Assembly: GCA_002471345.1 (NCBI GenBank)
Contig: DKPS01000047.1
Coordinates: 1 to 64,000 of the forward strand
Length of the DNA: 64,000 nt
Direction: 5' to 3'
Source: Saprospiraceae bacterium UBA7328
GTDB taxonomy: Bacteria; Bacteroidota; Bacteroidia; Chitinophagales; Saprospiraceae
Shown here: positions 9,812-19,707 of the stretch, in pieces
Layout of the letters: each line of letters begins with the position of its first letter
How positions within the stretch are numbered: the first letter of the stretch is position 1
Translations under genes and position numbers: made by a program
Notes under the pieces: model-generated
The model's database searches: none
Told to the model about the DNA's origin: nothing
Seen by the model: only the letters and a program-made list of their open reading frames with translations

Positions 9812-10846
9812 TTAGTTTGCAATTGATACAATACTTAAGTCATTCATTGTTTTCAATCCGGGACTGGATCTTAATAATACTGGGACCACATTAAGAACGA
9901 TTGAACAGGTAGCTATGTCCCCATGTACTCCACCTTCAATCCTAGATTTAATATTTGGATTTCCTTTGATCAGCACTTCATCATAAGATATTCCGGTTCC
10001 TACAGCCGCTTCAAAAACAAGTTTTATTTTTTCCACGCCATTGACTAAACCTTTACCAATCTGTCTCACTCCCATTGCGTCACCCTTTGAAATGGACATA
10101 TTTGGAGTTTCGATATTTTCTGTAGCAATTATAGGAGAGATGACATCTTCAGTATGATCAAGTGGCCAATCCATTGCTTTTGCTATGAACTCCATAGATT
10201 CAGTAAGTCCTACATGTCTTAGACTGCCACTTTGTTTTCTTTTTTCGAATTCTTCTAAGGTAATCCCTGCACCAATCTTCTTTTGAAATGGTATTCTTCT
10301 AGATTGAGCATCTTGAATTCTATGAACTTCGATATGATCCACTTCTTTGCACACTGCGGTAAGCATTGTAGGAAGTGTATCCATAAGGAAACCCGGGTTT
10401 ACACCAGTTGATACAATCGCCACATTGTTAGTTTTGGCTTTTTCATTTAAGCTTGATGCTAGTTCAGCATCAAGCTTCCATGGGTAGGTGAGCTCTTCAC
10501 ATGTTGACACAATAGGTAGTTTATAATCTAATATTTCTTCTATCTGTAGAGCTACACTCGCAAAATTTGAAGTAGTTGTTAAGATCACTACATCAACATC
10601 TTCAATATTCTCAACTTCAGTAATGCTATTCTTGATTTGGACGCCACTATTTTTATTGATTGATAATTCTCCTAAATCTTTACCTTTTAATGAAGGATTG
10701 ATATCTATGGCCGCCACCGTTTTCATTGACTTTTTGTCTTCGATGTATTGATTGATTTTAAGACCGAGTGGTCCTAATCCTATTTGTAATATTCCGATTT
10801 GATTTACCAATTTCTTAGTTTGAGTGAGAAATTTTCTATTAATCAA
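9812..10846 (-). CDS. Dihydrodipicolinate reductase-like / 2,4-diaminopentanoate dehydrogenase-like oxidoreductase
   Basis: The 344-residue protein opens with a Rossmann nucleotide-binding motif (GLGPLG, about residues 22-27). A DapB-like domain follows, containing STCEELTYPW and VSTGVNPGFLMDTLP, then a second substrate domain typical of the Ord/2,4-diaminopentanoate dehydrogenase group. These enzymes act on amino groups of amino acids or diamines with NAD(P). The only start before the Rossmann motif is a TTG at 10846. An ATG at 10866 would come into frame if one T were added to the T5 run at 10845-10849, so a homopolymer error is possible. Linked to susC/susD, it hints that the imported nutrient is amino-acid-derived (inference). 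Confidence 0.75.
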   Translation of the reverse strand: MINRKFLTQTKKLVNQIGILQIGLGPLGLKINQYIEDKKSMKTVAAIDINPSLKGKDLGELSINKNSGVQIKNSITEVENIEDVDVVILTTTSNFASVALQIEEILDYKLPIVSTCEELTYPWKLDAELASSLNEKAKTNNVAIVSTGVNPGFLMDTLPTMLTAVCKEVDHIEVHRIQDAQSRRIPFQKKIGAGITLEEFEKRKQSGSLRHVGLTESMEFIAKAMDWPLDHTEDVISPIIATENIETPNMSISKGDAMGVRQIGKGLVNGVEKIKLVFEAAVGTGISYDEVLIKGNPNIKSRIEGGVHGDIATCSIVLNVVPVLLRSSPGLKTMNDLSIVSIAN

Positions 10847-11099
10847 AAATTAGGTTTCAAGTTCATAGGATGGTATGCCATTCTTGCTAATTATTAAAAA
10901 TAAATCGGTAATTATTCGTACAATCGAGACTCGATAACATTTTAAATTGTACTTTTTATAAGTGAATCATTATCAAATGTTAGAATCGATTAGCATAATA
11001 AATTAAGTCAGTTACAAGAAACAAAAGAATATCTTTCTTTTGGCTCATAATTCGTGACTTTATACTGTTTTACACTTTTTTACACCGAAGAGTAAAAGG

Positions 11100-12269
11100 A
11101 TGGCTTCTGATCTTCATGCAACATTTATAAATAAGCTAATAGAAAATTTCGGCGATCATCAGCCCATTACTTCCCGTTTTGGTAGTCACTCATATGGAGA
11201 TATTGCAGATATTCTATGTATAAGTGCCAGTCAGTTCAGTAAGCTTTCTTCAGGCACAGCAACCGAAGGGATGTATATCAGATCTATCAAAAACATAGAA
11301 CAGATACAGGAATACGAAAAGGTTAGAGAGGAGAACAAATTATTAGAATATAAAATTAATACTCTAAGAAAAGACCAAACATCAACCGTTCGATTTACAA
11401 GAAGGAATCTATTTTCTTTGATAGCTGTGCTCCTGACAGCCTCACTATCGTTCTTCTTTTTACAATTTTCAAATTCTAAATTGACTAATAAACAAGAATT
11501 AATTGACCCTTCATTTGTGCTTACAGAGTTTTTTGATAGAGATTATCGAAGTGAGTTCATGTCACCTTATGTTAATGTAGCCAATGCTCAACAATATTGC
11601 CCTTGCAGCGCTTATGAAGGTATGTGGACTTTAGAAAATGAATATGTGATTCCTCTTCCTGGTAGAAAACCCGGGTTATACTATTTGGCCAAAGGATTGG
11701 ATCAAAGATTAAAATGTATACTATCTGCTGATGATTTTCAAAAGGGTAAACGTATGATTGGGTTCGAACAAATGTATCATGAGATTTGGATTGATAAGAA
11801 TAGAGAGCCTTTGACCCCAAAATATTTCAACCTTGAAACCAAAACATATACAGAAGCATTTGATAATTTGGATTTTGAAAAAAACTCTAATTTCGAACTA
11901 GCTGCTAAAATCAAATCATTTCAGTTCAATGATTTTCTTCTTTCAGATACCACAATTAGAAGAATTGGAGAGCCGACTGGAAGATATGCTTCATTCATAA
12001 ATAATGAATTAGTGGAAGCGTATCAAATAGATATAAAGGATATCCTACAAAATGTAATAGGTAGTGCATTAACCTTCGAATGTCAAGATGCACAAAATGC
12101 TTTCTGCGATCCAAATGATTTAGGTGAAGGAAGCGTCCTTACATTTAATTGTGAATATAACATCTCCACAGAAAACCTTGGTATCAATGGAGGATACCCA
12201 TATACTAAAGGGTATAAATTAGTAAAGCAGAATTATTCTGACAATCTCTTATGCGACTGCAAGGAATAA
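11100..12269 (+). CDS. Membrane-tethered helix-turn-helix protein with extracytoplasmic domain (unrecognised family)
   Basis: I do not recognise this 389-residue protein as a named family. Residues about 30-68 look like a Cro/C1-type helix-turn-helix (YGDIADILCISASQFSKL). A charged coiled coil (about 66-92) follows, then one membrane segment (about 102-123) and a roughly 265-residue outer domain with a CPC motif near 168 and a Cys-containing C-terminus. The layout suggests a one-component regulator that binds DNA inside and senses a ligand or disulfide state outside. It is divergent from the dehydrogenase-susC-susD operon, 253 bases away, and converges on an AraC gene. The start is an ATG just after AAAAGG. 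Confidence 0.6.
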   Translation: MASDLHATFINKLIENFGDHQPITSRFGSHSYGDIADILCISASQFSKLSSGTATEGMYIRSIKNIEQIQEYEKVREENKLLEYKINTLRKDQTSTVRFTRRNLFSLIAVLLTASLSFFFLQFSNSKLTNKQELIDPSFVLTEFFDRDYRSEFMSPYVNVANAQQYCPCSAYEGMWTLENEYVIPLPGRKPGLYYLAKGLDQRLKCILSADDFQKGKRMIGFEQMYHEIWIDKNREPLTPKYFNLETKTYTEAFDNLDFEKNSNFELAAKIKSFQFNDFLLSDTTIRRIGEPTGRYASFINNELVEAYQIDIKDILQNVIGSALTFECQDAQNAFCDPNDLGEGSVLTFNCEYNISTENLGINGGYPYTKGYKLVKQNYSDNLLCDCKE

Positions 12270-12282
12270 TACAATAACAATC

Positions 12283-13224
12283 TTACATTAATCTATTGGT
12301 TGAGTTTTGATATTCTGATGTGGTAAAACCTGTTTTATTTTTAAAATATCGGGTAAAGGAGCTTTTATTTTCTAAACCAATTTCTGACAATATTTTATCA
12401 AGAGTGTGATGTGTATCTTTCAACAAGAATTTTGCTTTTTCTAATCGTTGATGACTCACATACTGATGAGGAGTAATACCATATATGGATTGAAAATTTC
12501 TTAATAAATGAAATGGTGACATCGTAGATATTTGACTTAATGTCTTCAGGTCTAATTTCTCTTTCAGATTACAATCTATATAATCTTTTACTCGGCTAAT
12601 TCTTTTATATATCTCTTTTTTAGTTGAATTCTTTTTCGCCTTTAGGTTTTTTACTTTCTGTTTTATTTCATGGATATCTTGAAGAACCGTTCTTAATAAG
12701 AATAGAAATTGTTCTTCATAGTAAAGAGAGCGATTTAGTCCTTTTTTGATAGCATATTGGATGAATTCTGCTCTTTTGTAGATTTTATAACTCTTATCAA
12801 AACTGATGACATTGTTACAGATATCGTAATTATCTATCTCAAAAGGATTGTCTAAAAGTTGAGTGTCTGTTGAATTTTTCCAATACTTCAAATGGCTAAT
12901 ATCATTTTTACTATAAGCGACTAGAAGTCCTTCAATTGGATTGATGGTTTTTAATTGACTTTCGAAGGATGCACCTTCTGGAACAATGAGGCATCGGTCC
13001 TTATTTAACAAATATTCTCTTCCATTTATAAAATGATTCTGATATCCTCTATTAATTGTTCTAATAGACAATCGAGAAATGTGATCTCCTGAATCTAAAT
13101 CATTAGACTGAAAATAGTATGCATTTGACCTAACTCTAGAGAGTTCATCTCCTTTTATGGAGCAGTAATTGGCATCGCTAAATGCACGATGTAGAGTATT
13201 ACAATATGTACAGAATTCTCCCAT
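12283..13224 (-). CDS. AraC-family transcriptional regulator
   Basis: The protein is 313 residues long. The last 100 or so (about 210-310) form the double helix-turn-helix of the AraC/XylS family, including LKTLSQISTMSPFHLLRNF and the family motif FTRYFKNKTGFTTSEYQ. The N-terminal part (1-190) is a cupin-like sensing region that is poorly conserved. It begins with Cys residues in FCTYC and YCSI that could bind metal. It lies 79 bases downstream of the GMC oxidoreductase gene in the same direction, so it may regulate that cluster. It converges with the tethered HTH gene, with only 13 bases between the stop codons. Confidence 0.88.
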   Translation of the reverse strand: MGEFCTYCNTLHRAFSDANYCSIKGDELSRVRSNAYYFQSNDLDSGDHISRLSIRTINRGYQNHFINGREYLLNKDRCLIVPEGASFESQLKTINPIEGLLVAYSKNDISHLKYWKNSTDTQLLDNPFEIDNYDICNNVISFDKSYKIYKRAEFIQYAIKKGLNRSLYYEEQFLFLLRTVLQDIHEIKQKVKNLKAKKNSTKKEIYKRISRVKDYIDCNLKEKLDLKTLSQISTMSPFHLLRNFQSIYGITPHQYVSHQRLEKAKFLLKDTHHTLDKILSEIGLENKSSFTRYFKNKTGFTTSEYQNSTNRLM

Positions 13225-13303
13225 TCACTGAAATTACATAAAGACAATGGAAAGCCAAATGTATTTTCTTGATTTTCGATGAAAGACTAGAAAGATTCTA
13301 CGG

Positions 13304-15004
13304 TTAGATTGAATTTCCTTTTTTGCTTTCGTCTATCACATGATTTGCTGCTCTGGCAGCTACAGCCATATAGGTTAGTGATGGATTTTGAGTAGAGGTG
13401 GAAGTCATGCATGCTCCGTCAGTAACTATCACATTACTACAGCTATGTAGTTGATTCCATTCATTGAGCAAAGAAGTATTGGGATCACGTCCCATTCTTA
13501 CGCCGCCCATTTCATGAATGTCCAAACCTGGTGCCTTGTGGCTATCGTGAGTCCTGATATCCACAAAACCTGCCTTCTCATACATTTCAGTAAACTGCTC
13601 GAAGAAATCCTGAATCATTTTTTCATCGTTCTCATCATAGTCCATTGAAATCTTAATCAAAGGCATACCCCATTCATCTTTTTTATTTTCATCCAATGCA
13701 AAATAACTGGTCTCCTTTGGAATCGTTTCACCCATCATATGCGAGTTTACCATCCAAGGGCTTAACCCTGGTTTGTCATTCATAATGTTGTCAGTGAGTT
13801 CTCTTCCTAGGCTATCTGTTGGGGCGGTTTGTTTCCACCTATTGGCTCCGAAACCAGCAGCATATCCACGTAGGAAATCAGTTTCCTGCCTTTTTACATT
13901 TCTGAATCGAGGTACATATCCACTAGTAGGTCGCCTTCCTAATGATTTTTTATCATCAAAACCTTCATATCTAGCTCTGATTGTGGGACGATAATTATGG
14001 AAAGCCGCATATTTTCCAAGAATACCATTATGATTTCCTAATCCATCAGGAAATGTCTCAGATTTAGAATTGAGTAATAATGCTGTTGTATTTATAGCAC
14101 CTGCATTGAGGAAAATAACATCAGCCTCATATTCTATAACTTCTTTGGTATTTGTGTCAATTACTCTTACTCCAGAGGCTTTGTTATTCTCTTTATCAAA
14201 GAGAATAGATTCTACCACAGAAAATGGTCTTAGTGTTAAGTTTCCAGTTTTTAGTGCCCATGGAATAGTAGATGAGTTAGCACTGAAATATCCACCAAAA
14301 GGGCATCCTCTTTCGCATTCTGTTCGATTAAGACATTGTCCTCGTCCTTGCTGCTTATGTATTTCTTGTGGTTCTGTGAGATGTGCACAACGACCATAGA
14401 TCATATGCCGATCTTTATAGTTTTTAGACACCACTTCTTTGAAATACTCTTCCACGCAGTTCAGTTGCCATGGAGGTAAAAATTCTCCATCTGGCAAGCT
14501 GTCTAATCCATCTTTATTTCCTGAAATCCCTACGAATTTTTCTACATGACTATACCAGGGGGCTAAATCGCTATATCGAATAGGCCAGTCCACAGCAAAA
14601 CCATCTCTATCAGGGCCTTCAAAATCATAATCACTCCACCTTTGAGTCTGTCTGGCCCACATGAGTGATTTACCTCCTACTTGATATCCTCTGATCCAAT
14701 CAAAAGGTTTGTCTTGGACATAAGGATGATCACTGTCTTTTACAAAGAAGTGTTGATTGTCCTCTCGATATGCATAACATCTACTGATTACAGGATTAGC
14801 TTCTTTTATGTCATGTGGTATATCTCCTCTATGTTTAAATTCCCAGGGATTCAAGTTTGTAGTCGGGTAATTTTCGATATGCTTTACATCTCTTCCTCTT
14901 TCTAATAATAGAGTTTTCACACCTTTCTCACACAACTCTTTCGCTGCCCAACTACCACTCATTCCAGCTCCAATTACAATTGCATCATATTTATTATTAG
15001 CCAT
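13304..15004 (-). CDS. GMC-family FAD oxidoreductase (gluconate 2-dehydrogenase large-subunit-like)
   Basis: The 566-residue protein starts with the FAD-binding motif VIGAGMSGSWAA. The C-terminal GMC region contains HEMGGVRMG and the final DGACMTSTSTQNPSLT segment. It resembles the flavoprotein subunit of membrane-bound gluconate/sorbitol-type dehydrogenases, which oxidise sugars or alcohols in the periplasm and pass electrons to a cytochrome. It has no signal peptide. The gene 28 bases upstream encodes a subunit-3-like protein with a twin-arginine-like N-terminus, which could carry it out of the cell. A diheme cytochrome in the same gene run could accept the electrons. Confidence 0.88.
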   Translation of the reverse strand: MANNKYDAIVIGAGMSGSWAAKELCEKGVKTLLLERGRDVKHIENYPTTNLNPWEFKHRGDIPHDIKEANPVISRCYAYREDNQHFFVKDSDHPYVQDKPFDWIRGYQVGGKSLMWARQTQRWSDYDFEGPDRDGFAVDWPIRYSDLAPWYSHVEKFVGISGNKDGLDSLPDGEFLPPWQLNCVEEYFKEVVSKNYKDRHMIYGRCAHLTEPQEIHKQQGRGQCLNRTECERGCPFGGYFSANSSTIPWALKTGNLTLRPFSVVESILFDKENNKASGVRVIDTNTKEVIEYEADVIFLNAGAINTTALLLNSKSETFPDGLGNHNGILGKYAAFHNYRPTIRARYEGFDDKKSLGRRPTSGYVPRFRNVKRQETDFLRGYAAGFGANRWKQTAPTDSLGRELTDNIMNDKPGLSPWMVNSHMMGETIPKETSYFALDENKKDEWGMPLIKISMDYDENDEKMIQDFFEQFTEMYEKAGFVDIRTHDSHKAPGLDIHEMGGVRMGRDPNTSLLNEWNQLHSCSNVIVTDGACMTSTSTQNPSLTYMAVAARAANHVIDESKKGNSI

Positions 15005-15032
15005 TTTTTACTCTTATCGATTTTTAATATTA

Positions 15033-15551
15033 TTAAGCTGGAAGGCAGCTTTCATAGGTGGTGGGGATTAATCTATATTCCATTACATCTTGCATATAAA
15101 GTTGTGAGGTTTTGAGATGTCTCACAGCTAATCTTTTTATTTTATTGATAAAAAAGATCATTTCAGCTTGAGGCTCAATGGCCTCTAATCTTGTTTTTAC
15201 AACTTCAATTACTTTGTCAGGATCAGCATTTTTAATTTTTATTTTGCTCTCTTTCATTAGTAATTTATATTGATCAAAACCAGTAGCAAACTTTGATATG
15301 TCTTTAGAGCTGTGACAGTCATTTATCATAGTCATAATGAATGAAGTCGGACTCCCCATGGTTTCACCTAAATGAGAGACAGGTACCAATGCTTCAGAAA
15401 TATTACTGATATAATTCAGATGTCTATTATTAAGTAAGAGCTTTTCGTTTTTCAAAAATTCAATTGCATTGGCTTCCGTACACCCTGCTAGAAACAGTGT
15501 GCCAGATGAAGCGATTAATATGTTTCTGATGGATTCTCTTCTTGTCATCAT
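15033..15551 (-). CDS. Gluconate 2-dehydrogenase subunit 3-like lipoprotein
   Basis: This 172-residue protein begins MMTRRESIRNIL, a twin-arginine-like signal. A hydrophobic stretch and a lipobox (LFLAGC) follow. The rest is helical, like the small third subunit of gluconate 2-dehydrogenase, which escorts the FAD subunit through the Tat system and keeps it at the membrane. It sits immediately upstream of the GMC gene, as expected for that complex. Two ATG codons lie at the start (15551 and 15548) and either could be used. The identity rests on context, length and the signal more than on a strong motif. Confidence 0.72.
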   Translation of the reverse strand: MMTRRESIRNILIASSGTLFLAGCTEANAIEFLKNEKLLLNNRHLNYISNISEALVPVSHLGETMGSPTSFIMTMINDCHSSKDISKFATGFDQYKLLMKESKIKIKNADPDKVIEVVKTRLEAIEPQAEMIFFINKIKRLAVRHLKTSQLYMQDVMEYRLIPTTYESCLPA

Positions 15552-15617
15552 AACTTTAAAAAATTGAAACTTTAAACTAGTAAAAAGATGAACGAAGAGG
15601 TGGTACTTATTTTGCCT

Positions 15618-16709
15618 CTATGCTAGTCTATATTTTCTGTGCCTAGCAGTGACTGCCCAAAAGTCTACGACTTTATTGGATTGGATTACAGCTACCTCAG
15701 AATGTAGAGCTATCGTGGGGCAGATATGCCATGGGATTCCATAAAGTACATCACCTATATTAATCTTCGACCTGTTGTTAAGTTGTAAGACCAAGTGTTC
15801 TTCACTATGCCCTACTCTCTCGTAATCATCAAGTTGAGGAAACACGACTCTTTGATTTTGCATCTCCGAAGCCACAGATTTGTGACCGAGGTCAAGACAA
15901 ATTCTGTTGTTACCTGGCTTGCTTATGACTCGAGTTATGAGGACCGCTGCATTTTTCATTTTGATATCAGGGAAATTAGTGCCATATCCAGCGTCCCAGA
16001 GTAGGGTAGTGCCAGGGGACAGTGTTCGTTTCTGATCTAATGCGTGGCATGGAAACGTGACACTTCCTCCACAAACAATTTCAAGTGTATCATCATTTAT
16101 TTCATTCAAAAGTTTATTTACACTTTCAAACTCTTTATCGACTTGATTTTTTCTTTCATTAAAGTCATTGACTCTATTGTGTCCATCATATACATGTAGA
16201 CCTCTGACTTTTAGTTGAGATTCAGCAACAAGAAATTGATATAGATTTTCAGCCTTTTCTGGATCAATTCCAGTTCTACTCATTCCTACATTTATGTCTA
16301 TAAAAAGATCGATGCTTTCGTCCTGATTCAAAACCTCTTTCCAAAATTTAATTTGACTTGGATGATCTATTAGTGCACTTATTGATGTAGATGTATTTTG
16401 TCTTTTTAGATTTAGTATCATTTTCTGCGCAGGACCTACTGTAGGCATTGCAAGTAAAATATTCATACATCCAGCATCAATTAGCATCTCAGCCTCTACA
16501 ATGGTTGAGCATTTGAATTTAGAAATACCTGCATCCATCTGCATTTTGACGATTTGAGGCATTTTATATGTTTTTACATGAGTCCTAAGCCTATAGTTGC
16601 TACCGGCAATTCGCAACATTTCACGTATATTATGATGAATTCTGTTTGGATAAATTGCAATTGCAGGAGAAAGTATGTTATCTACATTCTCAATTTCATA
16701 CCATTCCAT
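15618..16709 (-). CDS. D-threonine aldolase / D-serine dehydratase-like PLP enzyme
   Basis: This 363-residue fold-type III PLP enzyme has an alanine racemase-like N-terminal barrel. The probable PLP lysine is in HVKTYK (Lys46), and the C-terminal metal motif HIC (His328-x-Cys330) belongs to the D-threonine aldolase/D-serine dehydratase group. Such enzymes cleave or dehydrate D-beta-hydroxy amino acids. The His-x-Cys pair is the form known in zinc-dependent D-serine dehydratases, but the substrate cannot be fixed. It sits between the DUF4252 lipoprotein gene and the GMC pair, all in the same direction, which points to catabolism of a hydroxylated or D-configured substrate. Confidence 0.82.
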   Translation of the reverse strand: MEWYEIENVDNILSPAIAIYPNRIHHNIREMLRIAGSNYRLRTHVKTYKMPQIVKMQMDAGISKFKCSTIVEAEMLIDAGCMNILLAMPTVGPAQKMILNLKRQNTSTSISALIDHPSQIKFWKEVLNQDESIDLFIDINVGMSRTGIDPEKAENLYQFLVAESQLKVRGLHVYDGHNRVNDFNERKNQVDKEFESVNKLLNEINDDTLEIVCGGSVTFPCHALDQKRTLSPGTTLLWDAGYGTNFPDIKMKNAAVLITRVISKPGNNRICLDLGHKSVASEMQNQRVVFPQLDDYERVGHSEEHLVLQLNNRSKINIGDVLYGIPWHICPTIALHSEVAVIQSNKVVDFWAVTARHRKYRLA

Positions 16710-16745
16710 AGCAAAAAGTATATTATGATTTCTAAAAAGATTTTT

Positions 16746-17222
16746 CTAATCAGTCTCTGATGCTTTTTTTAGTGCGTCCTTGAATGTAGAGAGGTGCATC
16801 TTACCTAAAAGACCGATTAATACTGTTTCATCAGAACTGTCATATTTTAGGACAATTTCAGTGATATAGTCGCCATTTTGTTTAGCCATTAGATTAATCT
16901 GTTCATCATGATCATTGATATACATATAAGGAGTGTATCCATGTTCTTTGGTGAATAAATCAAATGATTTACTCATGTTTTCAGCATTTTCATTTTCGGT
17001 TACCATGAGCTTTACTTTTTTGATTCCTTTTGAAAATCGTTTCACTTCTGCTTTGTCGTCTGAAGGAACAAAAAGCATGGTCAACCACTTAGGTGCGTTA
17101 ACATGGATTTGAATGTCTTCTTTGTTTTCTTTGTAGAAAGAACTAAAAGAGTGATTGGAACTACAAGAAGAGAATAGAATAGATAGTCCTAATAGGAAAA
17201 TTGAGAGTGTTGTGTATTTCAT
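16746..17222 (-). CDS. DUF4252-like lipoprotein
   Basis: The 158-residue protein has a lipobox at SILFSSCSS (Cys20), followed by a compact alpha/beta domain matching the DUF4252 family of Bacteroidota. Examples of the pattern are an EVKRFSKGIKKVKLMV strand and an IVLKYDSSDETVLIGLLG segment. The function of the family is unknown; members are predicted to be anchored in the envelope. It lies within the minus-strand run between the cytochrome gene (57 bases) and the D-threonine aldolase-like gene (36 bases), so it is probably co-transcribed. Confidence 0.7.
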   Translation of the reverse strand: MKYTTLSIFLLGLSILFSSCSSNHSFSSFYKENKEDIQIHVNAPKWLTMLFVPSDDKAEVKRFSKGIKKVKLMVTENENAENMSKSFDLFTKEHGYTPYMYINDHDEQINLMAKQNGDYITEIVLKYDSSDETVLIGLLGKMHLSTFKDALKKASETD

Positions 17223-17279
17223 GATGATGTTTTAAGTGACCATATTTTCTAAATATACCACTTAAGGAATTTGTCATGG

Positions 17280-18365
17280 TTAATCTAAGGCAGATTCTAG
17301 ACCACTCACTACTGCAACATCCATATCTCTTATCCATTCTTCGATTAAACTCACCCCTTCAGTATGGAGTAATCTTCTACCTAGCTCTGGCATCATAGCG
17401 CCTGGATTATCAGATTTCATTCTGTAGACTAATATCGATTCTTCTGGATTACCCGGTACTATGGAATAAGTAAATCCACCAGTACCAGCTCCGGCAGAAA
17501 CGGTCGCCTTATATATTCCAAGTTTGGAATTAAGTTCAGAATCAGCTAATAGTGTGAGCCCTGAAGTGTTCGCAGCTCCATCTGGATTATGGCAATGACC
17601 ACAGTTTATGTCTAAATAAGCCATTGATCTATCATGGATACCCTCATTTTCATCATCCCATACCGCCACCCTTGGTGCATTTGTTCCTTCAGTCCATCCT
17701 GACAGGTATCCAGTTTCTGCCCATTTTTTCAGCTGATTCATTTTGCCATCAACATAATCAAAATCTTTATTTAAGTTGCGCACTTTTGGCCCAATTGGCA
17801 GTTGTTTGTTCTTGTATGCGTGGCAACTTTTACACTGATTCTTATTGGGGATTATGTAATCTACATCCTGCTTTTGACCTTCTTTGTTAATCCATGATAT
17901 CTCTTGTATATCACCAATGACTTCGAAAGTAGCTTCAGTTTGCTCTTCATTCCAGATATAGCCATATGCATCCCATTCTTCTCCTCTATTTATTAAGACA
18001 CGTGTTTCTACAATATTTCTTCCTTTAGTGAGGTCAGTTTCATCATTTTCATAGTAAAAGTTCTTGATGAGTGCAGTGCCTTCTGGAAACTTTAAAACAT
18101 GGTCTGTTGTATATTGAGCTGACGTCCCTTCTGGCATCCAAACAAACCTTGCTTTATGAGCATAATCTGAAAAGAGAGGACTATTAAGATCATAAGGTAG
18201 TACATCATTTATTGGCTGTAGGTCTCCTAAATGCCCTCCAAAGAAATTATATTCGGATAACATGTCATGTGGTCCCTGCATAATTACCACCCCGTAATTT
18301 TTCTTTTGACATTGGGATAGGAGCATACTCGTGGCTATCAATGCCAAGCCCAAAAAAGTCTTCAT
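17280..18365 (-). CDS. SO2930-family diheme c-type cytochrome lipoprotein
   Basis: The chosen ATG start gives a 361-residue lipoprotein (lipobox MLLSQC). The longer open frame begins with a TTG 45 bases upstream and would bury the signal peptide. Two heme c sites are visible: CKSCH in the middle and CGHCH about 80 residues later. Possible axial Met ligands lie near the end (AMMPELGR). This is the HNE_0200/SO2930-type family, which regularly occurs paired with a beta-helix protein like the one encoded just upstream (41 bases). Its role is periplasmic electron transfer. It could accept electrons from the GMC dehydrogenase of this cluster (inference). Confidence 0.85.
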   Translation of the reverse strand: MKTFLGLALIATSMLLSQCQKKNYGVVIMQGPHDMLSEYNFFGGHLGDLQPINDVLPYDLNSPLFSDYAHKARFVWMPEGTSAQYTTDHVLKFPEGTALIKNFYYENDETDLTKGRNIVETRVLINRGEEWDAYGYIWNEEQTEATFEVIGDIQEISWINKEGQKQDVDYIIPNKNQCKSCHAYKNKQLPIGPKVRNLNKDFDYVDGKMNQLKKWAETGYLSGWTEGTNAPRVAVWDDENEGIHDRSMAYLDINCGHCHNPDGAANTSGLTLLADSELNSKLGIYKATVSAGAGTGGFTYSIVPGNPEESILVYRMKSDNPGAMMPELGRRLLHTEGVSLIEEWIRDMDVAVVSGLESALD

Positions 18366-18406
18366 AATAATTCTCTTTATCCTTTGTTTATTCTTAATTT
18401 CTAGTT

Positions 18407-19660
18407 TCAATTACTTGCTAGCCAAGCATCATGTTGGTTAGTATCAAAATTTGGCAACGTACATTCAAACACACTCATATCATGAGTCTTATTTTCAGCT
18501 ATTTCTTGAGGACTGTCTCCTAAGTGTGCATTTAGATTTACAAAAGAAACATCACCATTGTTTCTAAAGCAATAAGTTGCTGTAGGTACACCATTTGCAT
18601 TTGGTTTAAAAATCCCATCGATCATTATATCATAGGCTTGGCCTCCTAAGGCAGCAGTCATTAACTTACCATAATCAGTGGTGTTATCCGTAGGGCCTTC
18701 AGTGCCAATGATAATGTTATCGTGTAGATTAATATTAGTAGAATATGGATCAAAATCTTCTGACTCAAAAGGTACTCCTGTGAATAACCAAGAATTAACT
18801 GCTATACCAATAGATTTATGACCTTTTATTGTGTTGTTATATGCTTCAATATTAGAATGAGACATCAAGATCATTCCACTTCCTGGAGGTATTGTGCTCA
18901 CTACCATTCCTTTAGGAGCAAAATTTTCACCATTATTATTTTCCATATAGTTATCGTAGAATTTGATACGATCACCATTGGCTTGTGGTAGATCAGGCAT
19001 ATCAAAAATCAACATGCCACCAGTATTTCCAATGGCCCTGTTTCCATATACTTCACCATTTACAGTGTTTTCTATTTCTAGCCCTGCTACATTATCGTGC
19101 ACATAGTTATTTCGTACTACCACATTATTAGACTGTCCTACATATATTCCAGCATCCATCGCAAAAGATGCTTCACAATCTTCCATTAGTACATTTGTAC
19201 TGCTCACAGGATAGAGTCCATAAGCACCATTTGTTGCTAATTTCCCATTAGTCCAAGTGGTCTCTAGATCTCTCATTATGACATTTGTACACTCTTGTAT
19301 TTTTATAGCATCACCTTTACTATCTGCGATGGTAAATCCTTCTAGTGTAATGTCTTTTACATTCTTAATGAGCATGCCTTCTGCACCTTCTATTTGATTT
19401 TTAAATGATAATATAGTTTTCCCTTTACCTGCTCCTTTTATGGTTATGCCCGGTGTATCATTTAGCGATAAGCTTCTTTTAAACGAAAAAGTACCTTCAG
19501 GTAAAAGAATGTTGTCACCTGCCTTAGCATTGATAAGCTTTTTTTGTAGTTGAGTATGAAGGTTGTCAGCACTTAACATTCCTGAATCTTTTTCTGTTTG
19601 TTTGCATGAAACAAAAGATAGAGCTACTAATGCTAATGTGATGAAGATGTAATTTTTCAC
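18407..19660 (-). CDS. Parallel beta-helix repeat lipoprotein (SO2931-type partner of the diheme cytochrome)
   Basis: The 417-residue protein has a lipobox (ALSFVSC, Cys19) and then many right-handed parallel beta-helix turns with N/G-rich NosD-type repeats (VVVRNNYVHDNVAGLEIENT is typical). Proteins of this kind occur in a conserved two-gene pair with SO2930-type cytochromes. Beta-helices often bind or cleave polysaccharide, but no catalytic residues are clear here. The start is a GTG at 19660, chosen because it places the signal peptide correctly. The TonB receptor gene ends 47 bases upstream, suggesting one operon. Confidence 0.83.
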   Translation of the reverse strand: MKNYIFITLALVALSFVSCKQTEKDSGMLSADNLHTQLQKKLINAKAGDNILLPEGTFSFKRSLSLNDTPGITIKGAGKGKTILSFKNQIEGAEGMLIKNVKDITLEGFTIADSKGDAIKIQECTNVIMRDLETTWTNGKLATNGAYGLYPVSSTNVLMEDCEASFAMDAGIYVGQSNNVVVRNNYVHDNVAGLEIENTVNGEVYGNRAIGNTGGMLIFDMPDLPQANGDRIKFYDNYMENNNGENFAPKGMVVSTIPPGSGMILMSHSNIEAYNNTIKGHKSIGIAVNSWLFTGVPFESEDFDPYSTNINLHDNIIIGTEGPTDNTTDYGKLMTAALGGQAYDIMIDGIFKPNANGVPTATYCFRNNGDVSFVNLNAHLGDSPQEIAENKTHDMSVFECTLPNFDTNQHDAWLASN

Positions 19661-19707
19661 GATTCTTATTTTATAAATGATTTCAAATATTTTTCAAAAA
19701 TGCTGAA

